Part shown: positions 33,467-42,584 of the stretch, in pieces
Position numbering within the stretch: the stretch's first letter is position 1
Layout of the letters: the number at the start of each line of letters is the position of its first letter
From: Sphingomonas mucosissima
Lineage (GTDB): Bacteria > Pseudomonadota > Alphaproteobacteria > Sphingomonadales > Sphingomonadaceae
Direction of reading: 5' to 3'
Length of the DNA stretch: 64,000 nt
Assembly: GCF_002197665.1 (NCBI RefSeq)
Contig: NZ_NBBJ01000002.1
Location: 248,001-312,000 of the forward strand
Notes under the pieces: model-generated
Seen by the model: the letters and a program-made list of their open reading frames with translations, nothing else
Databases searched by the model: none
What the model was told of the DNA's origin: nothing
Program-made: the position numbers and the translations under genes

Positions 33467-34592
33467 CGAGTTCGGCGAAAAGACAGAAGCCCCGACACCC
33501 AAGCGTCTGAAGGACGCGCGGAAGAAGGGTGACGTCCTCAAGTCACGCGAGTTCGCGACCGCGCTCGTTGCGCTCGCAGGCGTGGCGTGGCTCGTCTTCT
33601 TTGGTCCGTCGCTGGTCGCCGCGTGCAAGGCGGTGATGGCCGAAAGCTTCCAGTTCACGCGCGGCGATGTGGAGGATTTTCAGCCGTTTCGTCCGCTGGC
33701 TGCCGCAGGGTGGAAGCTATTACCAGCGTTCGGCACCCTGTTCGCGATCGTGATGGCGGCCGGGGTGGCAAGCCAGGCGGCACTTGGCTCGCTCCAGTTC
33801 AATGCCGGGCTGATGGCGCCCAAGGGCAATCGCATCAATCCCGCATCCGGGCTGAAACGCATCTTCGGCATGAACGGCTGGATCGAACTCGGCAAATCGC
33901 TTCTGAAGGTCGCGCTGCTTGGCTCGATCGGCGGCTGGCTGCTGATGAGCTCGGCGCGCACCACGCTCGGCCTCGCCCGCTCAAACCTCGGTGCGGCAAT
34001 GGACGCGTTGGGGGGGACGCTCACGACGCTGATGATCGTCATGTCGTTGGGCTTGGTCGCCATCGCTTTGATCGACGTGCCGCTCCAGATGTTTCAGCGC
34101 ATGAAGAAGTTGCTCATGTCCAAGCAGGAGCAGAAGGACGAGCACAAGGAGAGCGAGGGCAATCCTGAGGTGAAGGCGCAGATCCGATCGCGCCAGCACG
34201 CCATGCTGTCTCGCTCCACCCGCCGCGCGGTCGCGGAGGCGCATGTGGTGCTGACCAATCCGACGCATTTCGCGGTGGCGCTGCGCTATGATCGTGGCCG
34301 CGATCAGGTACCGGTAGTCGTGGCCAAGGGGCGCGGGGCGACGGCGCTGGCGATCCGCGAGATTGCCGGCGACATGGCGGTGCCAATCCTGGAATATCCG
34401 ATGCTTGCGCGCGCCATCTACTACACCAGCCGTGAGAATCAGGAAGTGCGCGACGATCTCTACATGGCGATCGCGACGGTGCTGGCCTTCGTCTTCGGCC
34501 TCAATGAGCGCATGGGCGGCACGGGGCCGCTGCCCGCAATCGATGTGCCGGCCAGCGCGCGCTTCGACGAGCACGGGGCGGCACTGCCTTAG
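33459..34592 (+). CDS. flhB: Flagellar export switch protein FlhB
   Basis: The 377-residue protein (TTG start at 33459) begins ADEFGEKTEAPTPKRLKDAR, has four membrane segments between about 30 and 215, and carries the autocleavage motif NPTH in VVLTNPTHFAVALRYDRG at about residue 268. FlhB switches export specificity from rod/hook to filament type with FliK. It closes the activator-fliE-to-flhB operon. Confidence 0.96.
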   Translation: MADEFGEKTEAPTPKRLKDARKKGDVLKSREFATALVALAGVAWLVFFGPSLVAACKAVMAESFQFTRGDVEDFQPFRPLAAAGWKLLPAFGTLFAIVMAAGVASQAALGSLQFNAGLMAPKGNRINPASGLKRIFGMNGWIELGKSLLKVALLGSIGGWLLMSSARTTLGLARSNLGAAMDALGGTLTTLMIVMSLGLVAIALIDVPLQMFQRMKKLLMSKQEQKDEHKESEGNPEVKAQIRSRQHAMLSRSTRRAVAEAHVVLTNPTHFAVALRYDRGRDQVPVVVAKGRGATALAIREIAGDMAVPILEYPMLARAIYYTSRENQEVRDDLYMAIATVLAFVFGLNERMGGTGPLPAIDVPASARFDEHGAALP

Positions 34593-34636
34593 TCGATGCG
34601 CGGCTGCCAAGCGCGGCCGGCCGATGACGGTAACGC

Positions 34637-34663
34637 TAAAGTCGTGGCGTCTTCGGCCGTTTG
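34637..34663 (+). promoter_or_regulatory. Sigma-28 type promoter of fliD-fliS
   Basis: CTAAA, 15 bases, GCCGTTTG. The -10 ends only 10 bases before the annotated fliD ATG (34674), so transcription would begin within a few bases of the start codon. Confidence 0.72.
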
Positions 34664-34673
34664 ATACCTTGTC

Positions 34674-36176
34674 ATGACAAGCGTTCCGAGCACACCGGTG
34701 GCCAGTGCGACCACCACCAGCGTCACCAAGTCGGCAGCGAGCGTGTTGCTCACCTCGCTGAACACCGGCTCGGGGGTCGACACGGACGCACTGGTGACCG
34801 GCCTCGTGCAGGCGCAATTTTCATCGAAGACGGCGGCCCTCACGGCGCGGTCCGAGAAGCTCACGGCGCAGCTCTCCGGCGTTTCCACGCTGAAGAGCGC
34901 GATTACCGATTTCGCCGCGGCGCTCGACTCGCTGGTGAAAGGCGGAACGCTCCAGTCGCAGCCTGTCAGCAGCAACAATTCCGTGCTGACCGCGACGGCG
35001 ATATCGGGCGCGAAGCTGACCGGCCTGACCGCCAGCATTCGGGTGGACCGGCTTGCCACGGCACAGACCGCGGTGTCGAACGCCAGCGTGGCATCGAAAA
35101 GCGAGGTGATCGGCTCCGGCACGTTCACCTTAAAGCTTGGTACCGGCACCTATGACGCGAGTGGCGGGCTGACCGGTGTCACTGGCCCGGACGCCGATGG
35201 GGATGGTATCGAAGACACGATCGCCATCGACATCACTAATGGTTCTCTCACGAGCATCGCCGCAGCGATCAACGCCAAAAGGGCCGGTGTCACCGCGTCC
35301 GTCGTGACCGACACGGACGGGCGCGCGTTTTTGTCGCTGAGGGGCGAGACGGGGGCGGCAAAGGCCTTCACGCTTGAGGCGAGCAACGATCCGTCCGGTA
35401 ACCTCGCCGAGTTCAACGTCGGCCCGAACGGGCCCGGCATGAACGTGACCGGGAAGGCCGGCAATGCCGTCATCTCCGTTGATGGCATCACGGTGGAGCG
35501 GGCAAGCAACAGCGTCAGCGACCTTGTAGAGGGAGTGAAGCTCGACCTGGTGGGCGTTTCTTCCTCGGCCGTGGCACTCTCCACATCGGTGCCGACGGCG
35601 GCGCTGAGCAATGCGGTGGAAGACTTCGTCTTCACCTACAATCTGCTCCTGACCGAATTGCAGAAGCAGACCGATCCGATCACTGGCGACCTGCGCGCCG
35701 ATACAGGCGCGCAGAACATGATGCGAAGCCTGAAGGGGCTGACGATGCGGGACCTGCTGCCGGGTGCGCCGGCCGGCGCACCGCGCACGCTGGCGCAGCT
35801 GGGGGTCCTAACGAACCGCGACGGCACGCTCTCGGTCAACAATGGTACGCTGACGAAGGCGATGGCCGACTATCCCGCCGCGCTTGAGGCGATGTTCTCG
35901 AACGCCTCGGACGGATCGGGCGTCTTGGCAGCGATGAACTCGATCAAGCTCAACGCCACGAGCACGCTTTACGGGCTTGGCGCTTCCACGACGCGGTACA
36001 ATCAGGCGAAAAGCGATCTTGTGGGCCAGCAGGACAAGCTGACCGAGCAGAAGGACAAGATGACCACCCGGCTGACGCAGCAATTCGCGTCGATGAACGC
36101 CCGCGTTGCCGCTTATAAATCGACCCAGACCTTCATGGAAAATCAGATCAAGGCGTGGACGAACGGTAACAACTGA
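34674..36176 (+). CDS. fliD: Flagellar filament cap protein FliD (HAP2)
   Basis: The 500-residue protein has the FliD N-terminal motif LNTGSGVDTDALVTGLVQAQ at about 29-48. The C-terminal FliD domain contains DFVFTYNLLLTELQKQTDPI, GDLRADTGAQNMMRSLKGL and a final coiled segment (QQDKLTEQKDKMTTRLTQQF). FliD caps the growing filament. The first 28 residues are Ser/Thr-rich and unconserved; given the close sigma-28 promoter, a downstream start (for example GTG 34743) is possible. Overlaps fliS by 1 base. Confidence 0.93.
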   Translation: MTSVPSTPVASATTTSVTKSAASVLLTSLNTGSGVDTDALVTGLVQAQFSSKTAALTARSEKLTAQLSGVSTLKSAITDFAAALDSLVKGGTLQSQPVSSNNSVLTATAISGAKLTGLTASIRVDRLATAQTAVSNASVASKSEVIGSGTFTLKLGTGTYDASGGLTGVTGPDADGDGIEDTIAIDITNGSLTSIAAAINAKRAGVTASVVTDTDGRAFLSLRGETGAAKAFTLEASNDPSGNLAEFNVGPNGPGMNVTGKAGNAVISVDGITVERASNSVSDLVEGVKLDLVGVSSSAVALSTSVPTAALSNAVEDFVFTYNLLLTELQKQTDPITGDLRADTGAQNMMRSLKGLTMRDLLPGAPAGAPRTLAQLGVLTNRDGTLSVNNGTLTKAMADYPAALEAMFSNASDGSGVLAAMNSIKLNATSTLYGLGASTTRYNQAKSDLVGQQDKLTEQKDKMTTRLTQQFASMNARVAAYKSTQTFMENQIKAWTNGNN

Positions 36177-36574
36177 TGGGGTATGCGTCCGTCCTGTCGC
36201 GCGATCCTGCGCAGACGTATCGGCAGGTTGACCTTGCAGGCCGGACCGCCAACGCGGACGGCCCCGCATTGGTGCAACTGCTGTACGAAGAGCTGTGCCA
36301 TGCCCTGCGGGTGGCCGCCTGGGCGGCGGAGAACAAGAAATTCGCGGTCAAAAGCGAGCGGGTCACCCGTGCGACCGCCATTCTCTTTGCGCTCGAAGCC
36401 AATCTCGACTTCGAAAAGGGCGGCGAGGTCTCCACCACTTTGGCGCGCGTTTATGCAGGCGCGCGCAAGCAAGTGATCGAGGCAAGCCTGGGCCATGACG
36501 GTGCGCAATTCCGCCAGGTGGCCGATACGCTCGCCGAGATCGCAGAAGCCTGGAGAATGGCGCGCGCAGCCTGA
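36176..36574 (+). CDS. fliS: Flagellin export chaperone FliS
   Basis: The 132-residue helical protein has the FliS pattern: DPAQTYRQVDLAGRTANADG, LVQLLYEELCHALRVAAWAA and ALEANLDFEKGGEVSTTLAR. FliS binds the flagellin C-terminus before export. It follows fliD with overlapping stop/start and ends the flagellar locus, convergent with the zntB-like gene. Confidence 0.88.
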   Translation: MGYASVLSRDPAQTYRQVDLAGRTANADGPALVQLLYEELCHALRVAAWAAENKKFAVKSERVTRATAILFALEANLDFEKGGEVSTTLARVYAGARKQVIEASLGHDGAQFRQVADTLAEIAEAWRMARAA

Positions 36575-36621
36575 TCAATGGCGGCCGCGTAGCGAAGCTC
36601 CCCACTGCCCTTGTCGTCAGG

Positions 36622-37572
36622 CTAGCGCAGCCAGTGCCGCGCCATGAACCAGCCGGTTACCGCGACCGCAATGACGACGCAGAGCCCTACGATGGCGTCA
36701 AATGCCCAAGGCTTTTGCGCGAGCCACAAGCCCTCGACGTTCATGCCATACAGGCCGGTGATGAACGTGAGGGGCAGGAATACCATTGCGGCGATCGAGA
36801 TGACCAGTCCGCGTTGATCGAGTTGCTCCGCACGCAGGTCGGTGAGTGTCTCATGGATCAGGCTCGCGCGCTCGCGGATCGCCTCGACTTCTTCGGCCAT
36901 GCGCGCGGCGCGATCAGCAGCGGCTGCTAGATGCGCCCGGTCATCCGGTCCGAGCCAATCGCCAGGTAGCGACGCGAGCTTCTCCAGCGCCGCGCGTTGC
37001 GGGTTGAGAAACCGCCGGTAATTGATCGCCTCGACGCGGACCTTGGTCACACTTCGGCGAAGCGCAAAGGCGCGCGCGGCGTCGAGCTGTTGTTCGCAAT
37101 CGTCGAGCTCATCACCCAGGTCTGCGACCACGGGATCGAGATCCTCGGTGATGGCGCTGGCGAAGGCAGTGATGATGTCGCCCGGATCGTGGATTTCGCC
37201 CGCCTTGACCTCCTTCTCCACGGCATCGGTCGCCAGCAGGTGTTTGCGCGTGACGGAGATGATGCGGCCCTTCTCGGCCCAGATGCGAACAGAAGCCAGC
37301 ACGTCCGAGGGATCGAGCTTCTCTTCGGTTCGGCCTCGAAGATTGACAAAGGCGCCCTCGTCGAACGCGTCGCAGCGCGGCCGCGTCTCCTGAGCGGTCA
37401 ATTGGTCAACGATGTAATCCGGCAGTCCTGCTTCGCTTTCCAGCCAGCTTTGCGCCTGCTCGGCCGTGGTGGTGAGGTGAACCCACACCATCGCGCCATC
37501 GGTGGACACGGCATCGTTGACGGCCGTGCTTTCCGCGACCCCGTCCCCGATACGATACGCGAAACCGTTCAA
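36622..37572 (-). CDS. zntB: CorA/ZntB-family divalent metal transporter
   Basis: The 316-residue protein has a large N-terminal cytoplasmic domain and two C-terminal membrane helices: VISIAAMVFLPLTFITGLYG, followed by the channel signature GMN (YGMNVEGL), and FDAIVGLCVVIAVAVTGWFM. Residues about 190-260 include VEAINYRRFLNPQRAALEKL, as in ZntB. Substrate (Zn or Mg) cannot be told from sequence. It overlaps the upstream siroheme synthase gene by 4 bases and is the last gene of the argH operon. Confidence 0.82.
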   Translation of the reverse strand: MNGFAYRIGDGVAESTAVNDAVSTDGAMVWVHLTTTAEQAQSWLESEAGLPDYIVDQLTAQETRPRCDAFDEGAFVNLRGRTEEKLDPSDVLASVRIWAEKGRIISVTRKHLLATDAVEKEVKAGEIHDPGDIITAFASAITEDLDPVVADLGDELDDCEQQLDAARAFALRRSVTKVRVEAINYRRFLNPQRAALEKLASLPGDWLGPDDRAHLAAAADRAARMAEEVEAIRERASLIHETLTDLRAEQLDQRGLVISIAAMVFLPLTFITGLYGMNVEGLWLAQKPWAFDAIVGLCVVIAVAVTGWFMARHWLR

Positions 37573-38393
37573 GCCATCCTCACGTGGATCGTCAGTCCGG
37601 GAAGGTCGACCGGGACCGTGTCGCAGACGGCGCGATCGGCGTCAGCGCGCGCACGGTTCAGGATGGCGGTCGGCACGTCAGGGCTGTGACACACGCGATC
37701 GGCGTTCGCGAGCAAGCGCGCTTGCCGAAGGGTGAGATCGTCGGGATCGTCGGAGTGGAGTGTCATTTCAACGACGCTACGATCCAACGGCCCGTCGTGT
37801 TCCGGAGGTGTGCCGAGCGTGCTTTCAGGCTGCAGCGGGTCGTAGACCGCGCCTGGGGCGAGCGCGGCGGCGATGGCGCGTCGACGATTGGCGGAATCGG
37901 GATAGCGCGTTCGCCATGCCCCGCGGGCGGCAAACAGGGCGTCGGCGAGGCGGCCGAGGCTTGTCGGCAGAAGGGTTTCAAGGCGTTGGCGGAGTGCGGC
38001 GGCGAGGCCGGCGGATGCGCCGCCGGTGCCGACCGCTACGATAACCGGGTCACGATCGATGATCGCCGGCAAGGTGAAGTCGCACAGGTCCGGCCGATCT
38101 ACGGCGTTCACCAGCACGCGAGCGGCCTTTAACCGGGCGACTGCGGCCTCATCGTCCACCACGATGGCCAGCAACGGCGGGAGCGGAGATTCGGTGCCGG
38201 AGGACCCGTCGCCCTGCGCCTCGTTCGCGGATGATCCTGCCGCCTCCGGCCACGCGGAGCCGTCTTCCCGCACGACAACGGCACCGGCGCGTTCCAGCAG
38301 GCGGCGCTTTGCGTCCGCGGCTTCACCGTCGCCGACCAGGATCACGCGGCGCCCCCGAAGCCGCACGAAGATCGGCAGGCTGTGCAGGCTCAC
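37569..38393 (-). CDS. Siroheme synthase N-terminal domain protein (precorrin-2 dehydrogenase-like)
   Basis: The 274-residue protein starts with a Rossmann motif (RRVILVGDGEAADAKRRLLE) like the CysG/MET8 N-domain, which oxidises precorrin-2 and inserts iron. At about 205-232 it runs into VEMTLHSDDPDDLTLRQARL and LLANADRV, the opening of a uroporphyrinogen methyltransferase (SUMT) domain, but ends soon after, so the methyltransferase part is only a stub. It overlaps lysA and zntB by 4 bases each. The role in siroheme or another tetrapyrrole step is inferred from the N-domain. Confidence 0.75.
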   Translation of the reverse strand: MSLHSLPIFVRLRGRRVILVGDGEAADAKRRLLERAGAVVVREDGSAWPEAAGSSANEAQGDGSSGTESPLPPLLAIVVDDEAAVARLKAARVLVNAVDRPDLCDFTLPAIIDRDPVIVAVGTGGASAGLAAALRQRLETLLPTSLGRLADALFAARGAWRTRYPDSANRRRAIAAALAPGAVYDPLQPESTLGTPPEHDGPLDRSVVEMTLHSDDPDDLTLRQARLLANADRVCHSPDVPTAILNRARADADRAVCDTVPVDLPGLTIHVRMA

Positions 38394-39646
38394 AGCCAGT
38401 CCGGCACGCGCTCCGCGGCGAGGATCGTCTCCGCGGAGATACGGTCGGCGACCACGGCGTAGCGATCGCCATCGACCAGCACTTCGGGCACCAGCGGCCG
38501 CGAATTGTACGTTGAGGCCATGGTGGCGCCATAGGCGCCGGCGGTGCGGAAGATCGCGAGATCACCGGACTTCACGACATCGATTTCGCGATCGCGGGCA
38601 AAGGTGTCGCCGGTTTCGCAGACCGGGCCGGCGATGCTGGCGACCATCCGCTCGCCACTGGGGCGCACGGCTTCGAAATCGTGCCAGGCATCGTAAAGGG
38701 CAGGGCGGGCGAGATCGTTCATCGCGGCATCGACGATGACATAAGGATGCGTGACGCCAGGCTTTACCCAGATTACTTCGGTCAACAGCACCCCGGCATT
38801 GCCGGCGATCACGCGGCCGGGTTCAAACATCAAGGTGACGTCCCAGTCCTTGGTCACGCGGGCAACCATCGCACCGAAGTCGGCAGGATCGGGCGGCACG
38901 TCGCCGGCCTTGTAGTTGACGCCAAGCCCGCCGCCGAGATCGACATGGGTAATGGTGTGGCCGGCCGCGCGGAGTTCGGCGACGAGCGCGCCGGTCCGGG
39001 TATAGGCGGCTTCAAGCGGCGAGAGGTCGAGCAGCTGGCTGCCGATGTGGATGGCGACGCCGCGCAGGTCGAGCCCGTCGAGCGTCGACAAGCGGGCAAA
39101 GATGCCGGCGGCTTCATCGATCGGCACGCCGAACTTGTTCTCGCGCTTGCCCGTCGAGATCTTGGCATGGGTGCCGGCATCCACGTCCGGGTTTACGCGC
39201 AGAACGGCGCGCGCCTTTGTGCCGCGGGCGGCCGCCAGCTGCGCCAGGACGACGCCTTCCTCCTCCAGCTCGATATTGAACTGGCCGATGCCTGCCTCGA
39301 TCCCCTTGATCAGTTCAGCCCGGGTCTTGCCCACGCCGGAGAACACGATGTCCTCCGCCGGCATGCCAGCCGCAAGCGCGCGCGCCATTTCGCCGCCGGA
39401 GACCACGTCCGCGCCATAGCCTTCACGCGCCAGCACGTTCAGCACCGCGATGTTCGGATTGGCCTTGATCGCATAGGCCACGTGCACGCGCCCGGCCGGT
39501 TTCAGCCCGTCGCGAAACACCTGGGCGTGGCGCCGCAGGGTGTTGGCCGAATAGACATAGACGGGCGTTCCCACCTCCGCAGCGATGCGGGACAGCGGAA
39601 CGGCTTCGCAATGAAGCTCTCCATCAACAAGCGCGAAGTGATCCAT
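38390..39646 (-). CDS. lysA: Diaminopimelate decarboxylase LysA
   Basis: The 418-residue PLP enzyme makes L-lysine from meso-diaminopimelate. The PLP lysine is in HVAYAIKANPNIAVLN (about residue 60); VAIHIGSQLLDLSPLE and THVDLGGGLGVNYKAGD are barrel motifs, and GPVCETGDTFARDR carries the conserved active-site cysteine of the C-terminal domain. It is coupled to the small lipoprotein gene upstream (3 bases) and overlaps the siroheme gene downstream. Confidence 0.96.
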   Translation of the reverse strand: MDHFALVDGELHCEAVPLSRIAAEVGTPVYVYSANTLRRHAQVFRDGLKPAGRVHVAYAIKANPNIAVLNVLAREGYGADVVSGGEMARALAAGMPAEDIVFSGVGKTRAELIKGIEAGIGQFNIELEEEGVVLAQLAAARGTKARAVLRVNPDVDAGTHAKISTGKRENKFGVPIDEAAGIFARLSTLDGLDLRGVAIHIGSQLLDLSPLEAAYTRTGALVAELRAAGHTITHVDLGGGLGVNYKAGDVPPDPADFGAMVARVTKDWDVTLMFEPGRVIAGNAGVLLTEVIWVKPGVTHPYVIVDAAMNDLARPALYDAWHDFEAVRPSGERMVASIAGPVCETGDTFARDREIDVVKSGDLAIFRTAGAYGATMASTYNSRPLVPEVLVDGDRYAVVADRISAETILAAERVPDWL

Positions 39647-39649
39647 TGC

Positions 39650-39883
39650 TTACCTTGGCGGGAGGTCAAATTCATCGCTGCGCCGCTCCTCGGAGTTGCG
39701 CAGCAGTTCGTCGCTGCGGCCGGGCCGCGCCTGCGGTTGCGGCCGAAGCAGGTCAGCGGGAGTCGGCGTCGCGGTGGCACCATAAGGCGCCACCGGCAAT
39801 GGCTCACCCTCCGCCGGCTGGAGGCCACGGGAGGCGCCGCACCCCGCCAGCAGAACCGCCAGAAAGAGGACGCCGGCCTTCAC
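39650..39883 (-). CDS. lptM: Small lipoprotein, LptM-like (between argH and lysA)
   Basis: The 77-residue product has a lipoprotein signal ([18 protein letters not shown], lipobox LLAGC at 14) and a Pro/Arg-rich tail with [19 protein letters not shown] similar small lipoprotein commonly sits between argH or dapF and lysA and has been assigned to the LptM/YifL family, which helps LPS transport. Assignment is mainly by size, lipobox and position. Overlaps argH by 4 bases. Confidence 0.65.
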   Translation of the reverse strand: MKAGVLFLAVLLAGCGASRGLQPAEGEPLPVAPYGATATPTPADLLRPQPQARPGRSDELLRNSEERRSDEFDLPPR

Positions 39884-41265
39884 GACAGCGCCTCGCGTGC
39901 TTCGCGGATGGCGGCGCGGACGTTGTCCGGCGCCGTGCCGCCAAAGCTGGTGCGGCTGGCAACCGAGGCATCGACCGACAGGACGTCGAAAACGCGGGCA
40001 TCGATCCGGCTATCGATGGCGATGAGATCCTCGACCGGCAGCTCGTCCAGCCGCAGGCCCTGCGCCTCAGCACGCGCGACGACCCGGCCGGTGATGTGGT
40101 GCGCCTCTCGGAAGGGAACGCCGGCTTCGCGCACCAGCCAATCGGCCAGGTCGGTCGCTGTGGCGAAGCCGCTCTCGGCCACCGCGCGCATGCGTTCCGT
40201 GCGGAAGGTCGCGCTTTCCACCATGCCCGTCATCGCCGCCAGGCACAGCCCGAGCAGGTCGTGGCATTCGAACACCGGCGGCTTATCGTCCTGCATGTCC
40301 TTCGAATAGGCCAGCGGGAGCCCCTTCATCGTCATCATCAGGCTGACGAGGCAGCCAGCGATGCGGCCGGCATGGCCGCGCACCAACTCGGCTGCATCCG
40401 GGTTGCGCTTCTGCGGCATGATCGAGCTGCCGGTGGACCATTGATCGCTCAAGGACACAAAGCCGAACGGCTGCGAGGCCCACAGCACGAACTCCTCGGC
40501 CAGCCGCGACAGGTGCAGCGCGCATTGCGCGGCGCAGGTGAGATATTCGATTGCGAAATCGCGATCCGACACCCCGTCGAGCGAGTTGCGGGTCGGCCCG
40601 TCGAAGCCCAGCGCGGCGGCTGTGGCTTGCCGATCCAGCGGGAAGCCGGTGCCTGCCAGCGCGGCCGAGCCGAGCGGGGAGAGATTCATGCGGGCGCGCG
40701 CGTCGGCGAAACGGCTGACGTCGCGGCGGGCCATTTCGACATAGGCCATGAGGTGATGCCCGAGCGTCACCGGCTGGGCAGATTGCAGGTGCGTGAAGCC
40801 GGGCATCACGCTGGCGGCATGTTCTTCCGCGCGGTTGAGCAGCGCGTGCTGAAACGCGGTCAGCGCGGCAAGCGTCTGGTCGATCGCATCACGCACCCAG
40901 AGCTTGAAATCGGTGGCGACCTGATCGTTGCGGCTGCGCGCGGTGTGGAGGCGCCCGGCCGCGGGGCCGATCGCGTCGGCGAGCCGTGCCTCCGTCTGCA
41001 TGTGAATGTCTTCGAGCGTCAGATCCTCGGCGACGCCGTTTGCCTCGTAATAGGCCGCGACCTGTTCCAGCCCGTGCGCGATCGACGCTGCGTCACCCGC
41101 ATCCACGATCCCCTGCTGCGCGAGCATCGCAATGTGCGCCTGGCTGCCACGGAGGTCCTGCCGCCACATCCGCTTGTCGAAGGGGATGGAGGCATTTATC
41201 TCGCGCATCACCGCGGCCGGGCCTTCGGCGAAACGGCCGCCCCACATCTGGTTGGAATCGCTCAT
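39880..41265 (-). CDS. argH: Argininosuccinate lyase ArgH
   Basis: The 461-residue protein from ATG 41265 starts [20 protein letters not shown] and carries the fumarase/aspartase-family signature [12 protein letters not shown] with the catalytic serine loop, plus [18 protein letters not shown]. It cleaves argininosuccinate to arginine and fumarate. The open frame continues upstream, but MWGGRF is the conserved beginning. The ATG at 41265-41263 overlaps the divergent tlpA ATG at 41264-41266, an extremely tight arrangement; an in-frame ATG at 41247 is an alternative. Confidence 0.94.
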   Translation of the reverse strand: MSDSNQMWGGRFAEGPAAVMREINASIPFDKRMWRQDLRGSQAHIAMLAQQGIVDAGDAASIAHGLEQVAAYYEANGVAEDLTLEDIHMQTEARLADAIGPAAGRLHTARSRNDQVATDFKLWVRDAIDQTLAALTAFQHALLNRAEEHAASVMPGFTHLQSAQPVTLGHHLMAYVEMARRDVSRFADARARMNLSPLGSAALAGTGFPLDRQATAAALGFDGPTRNSLDGVSDRDFAIEYLTCAAQCALHLSRLAEEFVLWASQPFGFVSLSDQWSTGSSIMPQKRNPDAAELVRGHAGRIAGCLVSLMMTMKGLPLAYSKDMQDDKPPVFECHDLLGLCLAAMTGMVESATFRTERMRAVAESGFATATDLADWLVREAGVPFREAHHITGRVVARAEAQGLRLDELPVEDLIAIDSRIDARVFDVLSVDASVASRTSFGGTAPDNVRAAIREAREALS

Positions 41266-41863
41266 GCCATCGCGCTCGGGAACCGTCTTTCTCCTCGGGG
41301 CCGCATTGGCGGCCGCAGCTTGCGATAGGCAAACGCCTGCGCCGGAGCAAGCAAACGTCGCTGCCCCGGATACGGTGACATCCGACGAGGTGGCGCCCGG
41401 CACGAAGCAGCCGCCGGCTGCCGCCGGAACGGTCGATCGCTCGCACAAGGGAGAGGCCGCGCCGGCGGTCTCCTTCTATGATCCGGCCGGCAAGAAGACC
41501 AGTTTGGCTGATTTCCGCGGCCAGCCCGTGCTGGTGAACCTGTGGGCGACATGGTGCGCGCCGTGCATCAAGGAGATGCCGAGCCTCGACACGGCAGCCG
41601 CGGCCATGCGCGGCAAGATCCGCGTGTTGGCGGTGAGCCAGGACATGGAACGCGAGAAAGTCGGGCCGTTCTTCACCGAGCGCAAGCTCGCGAACCTGGC
41701 GCCCTATGTTGATCCTGACCTGGGGCTGAGCCTGGCATATAAGGTGAACCTGCCCACCACCATCATGTTCGATGCCGAGGGCCGCGAATTGTGGCGCGTG
41801 AGCGGCGCGATGGATTGGGCCGGCGCAGAGGCCAAGGCGCTGATGGAGGAAGCGGCGGCTTAA
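41264..41863 (+). CDS. TlpA-like thioredoxin-fold lipoprotein/disulfide reductase
   Basis: The 199-residue product from ATG 41264 has a hydrophobic leader ending in Cys ([17 protein letters not shown]), a Pro/Ala linker, and a TlpA/ResA-type thioredoxin fold with the active site [13 protein letters not shown] at about 97-109 and the cis-proline region [16 protein letters not shown]. It probably reduces disulfides in the periplasm, for example in cytochrome or oxidase assembly. Its start overlaps that of argH and its stop overlaps the stop of the convergent Sel1 gene. Confidence 0.85.
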   Translation: MPSRSGTVFLLGAALAAAACDRQTPAPEQANVAAPDTVTSDEVAPGTKQPPAAAGTVDRSHKGEAAPAVSFYDPAGKKTSLADFRGQPVLVNLWATWCAPCIKEMPSLDTAAAAMRGKIRVLAVSQDMEREKVGPFFTERKLANLAPYVDPDLGLSLAYKVNLPTTIMFDAEGRELWRVSGAMDWAGAEAKALMEEAAA

Positions 41864-42552
41864 CCGTCCGCCCTGGCGATTGGCGGCGCTGACCGAAGCA
41901 CCTCGGCGAGCGCCGGGCGCGGGGAGTCGGAGAGCCATCGCGCCGCTTTATCGAGAAAGGCAGGTGTAGCCGACTGGGCGCAGCGCGCGAGCCACTCGCG
42001 CGCCTCATCGTAGCGCGCGTCGGCGATCAACATCCGGGCGTGATTGAAGGCGCCGCGAAAGTCGCCGCCCTCGGCAGCGCGGGCGTAGCAATCCGCGGCG
42101 ACCGCCATGTTGCGCGCCACGACCCAGCCATCCTCGTGGAAGCTGCCGATATAGTTGATCGCCTTGGCATTGCCGAGCGCGCATGCCTTTTCAAACCAGG
42201 CGAGCGCCGCTGCCTTGTCCTCTGGCACGCCCTCGCCGAGCGTGAGCGCCGTTGCGAAATTGTACATGCCCCAGTCCAGCCCGCGCTCGGCCGCGATGCG
42301 GAAGCATTCCGCCGCGCGGGCCTTGTCGATCGCGACGCCCCAGCCCTGATCGTAGCAGCGACCGACCATGTTCAGCGCCATGAGGTGCCCCTGAGCGGCG
42401 GCCTTGTTGAACCAAGAAAAGCCTTCGCGCGGCTTTCCCTCGTCAAGGAGCATTTGCCCCCAGACGGCTTGCGCCTCGGCGACACCCTGCTGCGCGCCGG
42501 CGCGAACGAGCGACGCCCGTTCCTCCGGTGAACCGGAGAGACGGGCGCGCAC
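41860..42552 (-). CDS. Sel1-repeat (TPR-like) protein
   Basis: The frame contains at least four Sel1 repeats, for example AEAQAVWGQMLLDEGKPREG, ALNMVGRCYDQGWGVAIDKA, GMYNFATALTLGEGVPEDKA and AINYIGSFHEDGWVVARNMA. Sel1 proteins are scaffolds; the partner is unknown. It follows the siderophore-receptor gene by 32 bases or less and is probably co-transcribed. The start is uncertain: GTG at 42552 is the first standard start codon outside the receptor gene, without a clear ribosome-binding site; the open frame continues into the receptor gene. Confidence 0.75.
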   Translation of the reverse strand: MRARLSGSPEERASLVRAGAQQGVAEAQAVWGQMLLDEGKPREGFSWFNKAAAQGHLMALNMVGRCYDQGWGVAIDKARAAECFRIAAERGLDWGMYNFATALTLGEGVPEDKAAALAWFEKACALGNAKAINYIGSFHEDGWVVARNMAVAADCYARAAEGGDFRGAFNHARMLIADARYDEAREWLARCAQSATPAFLDKAARWLSDSPRPALAEVLRSAPPIARADG

Positions 42553-42584
42553 TTGATCGGGCGAAAGTTCGTCGAGGCGCTCGG

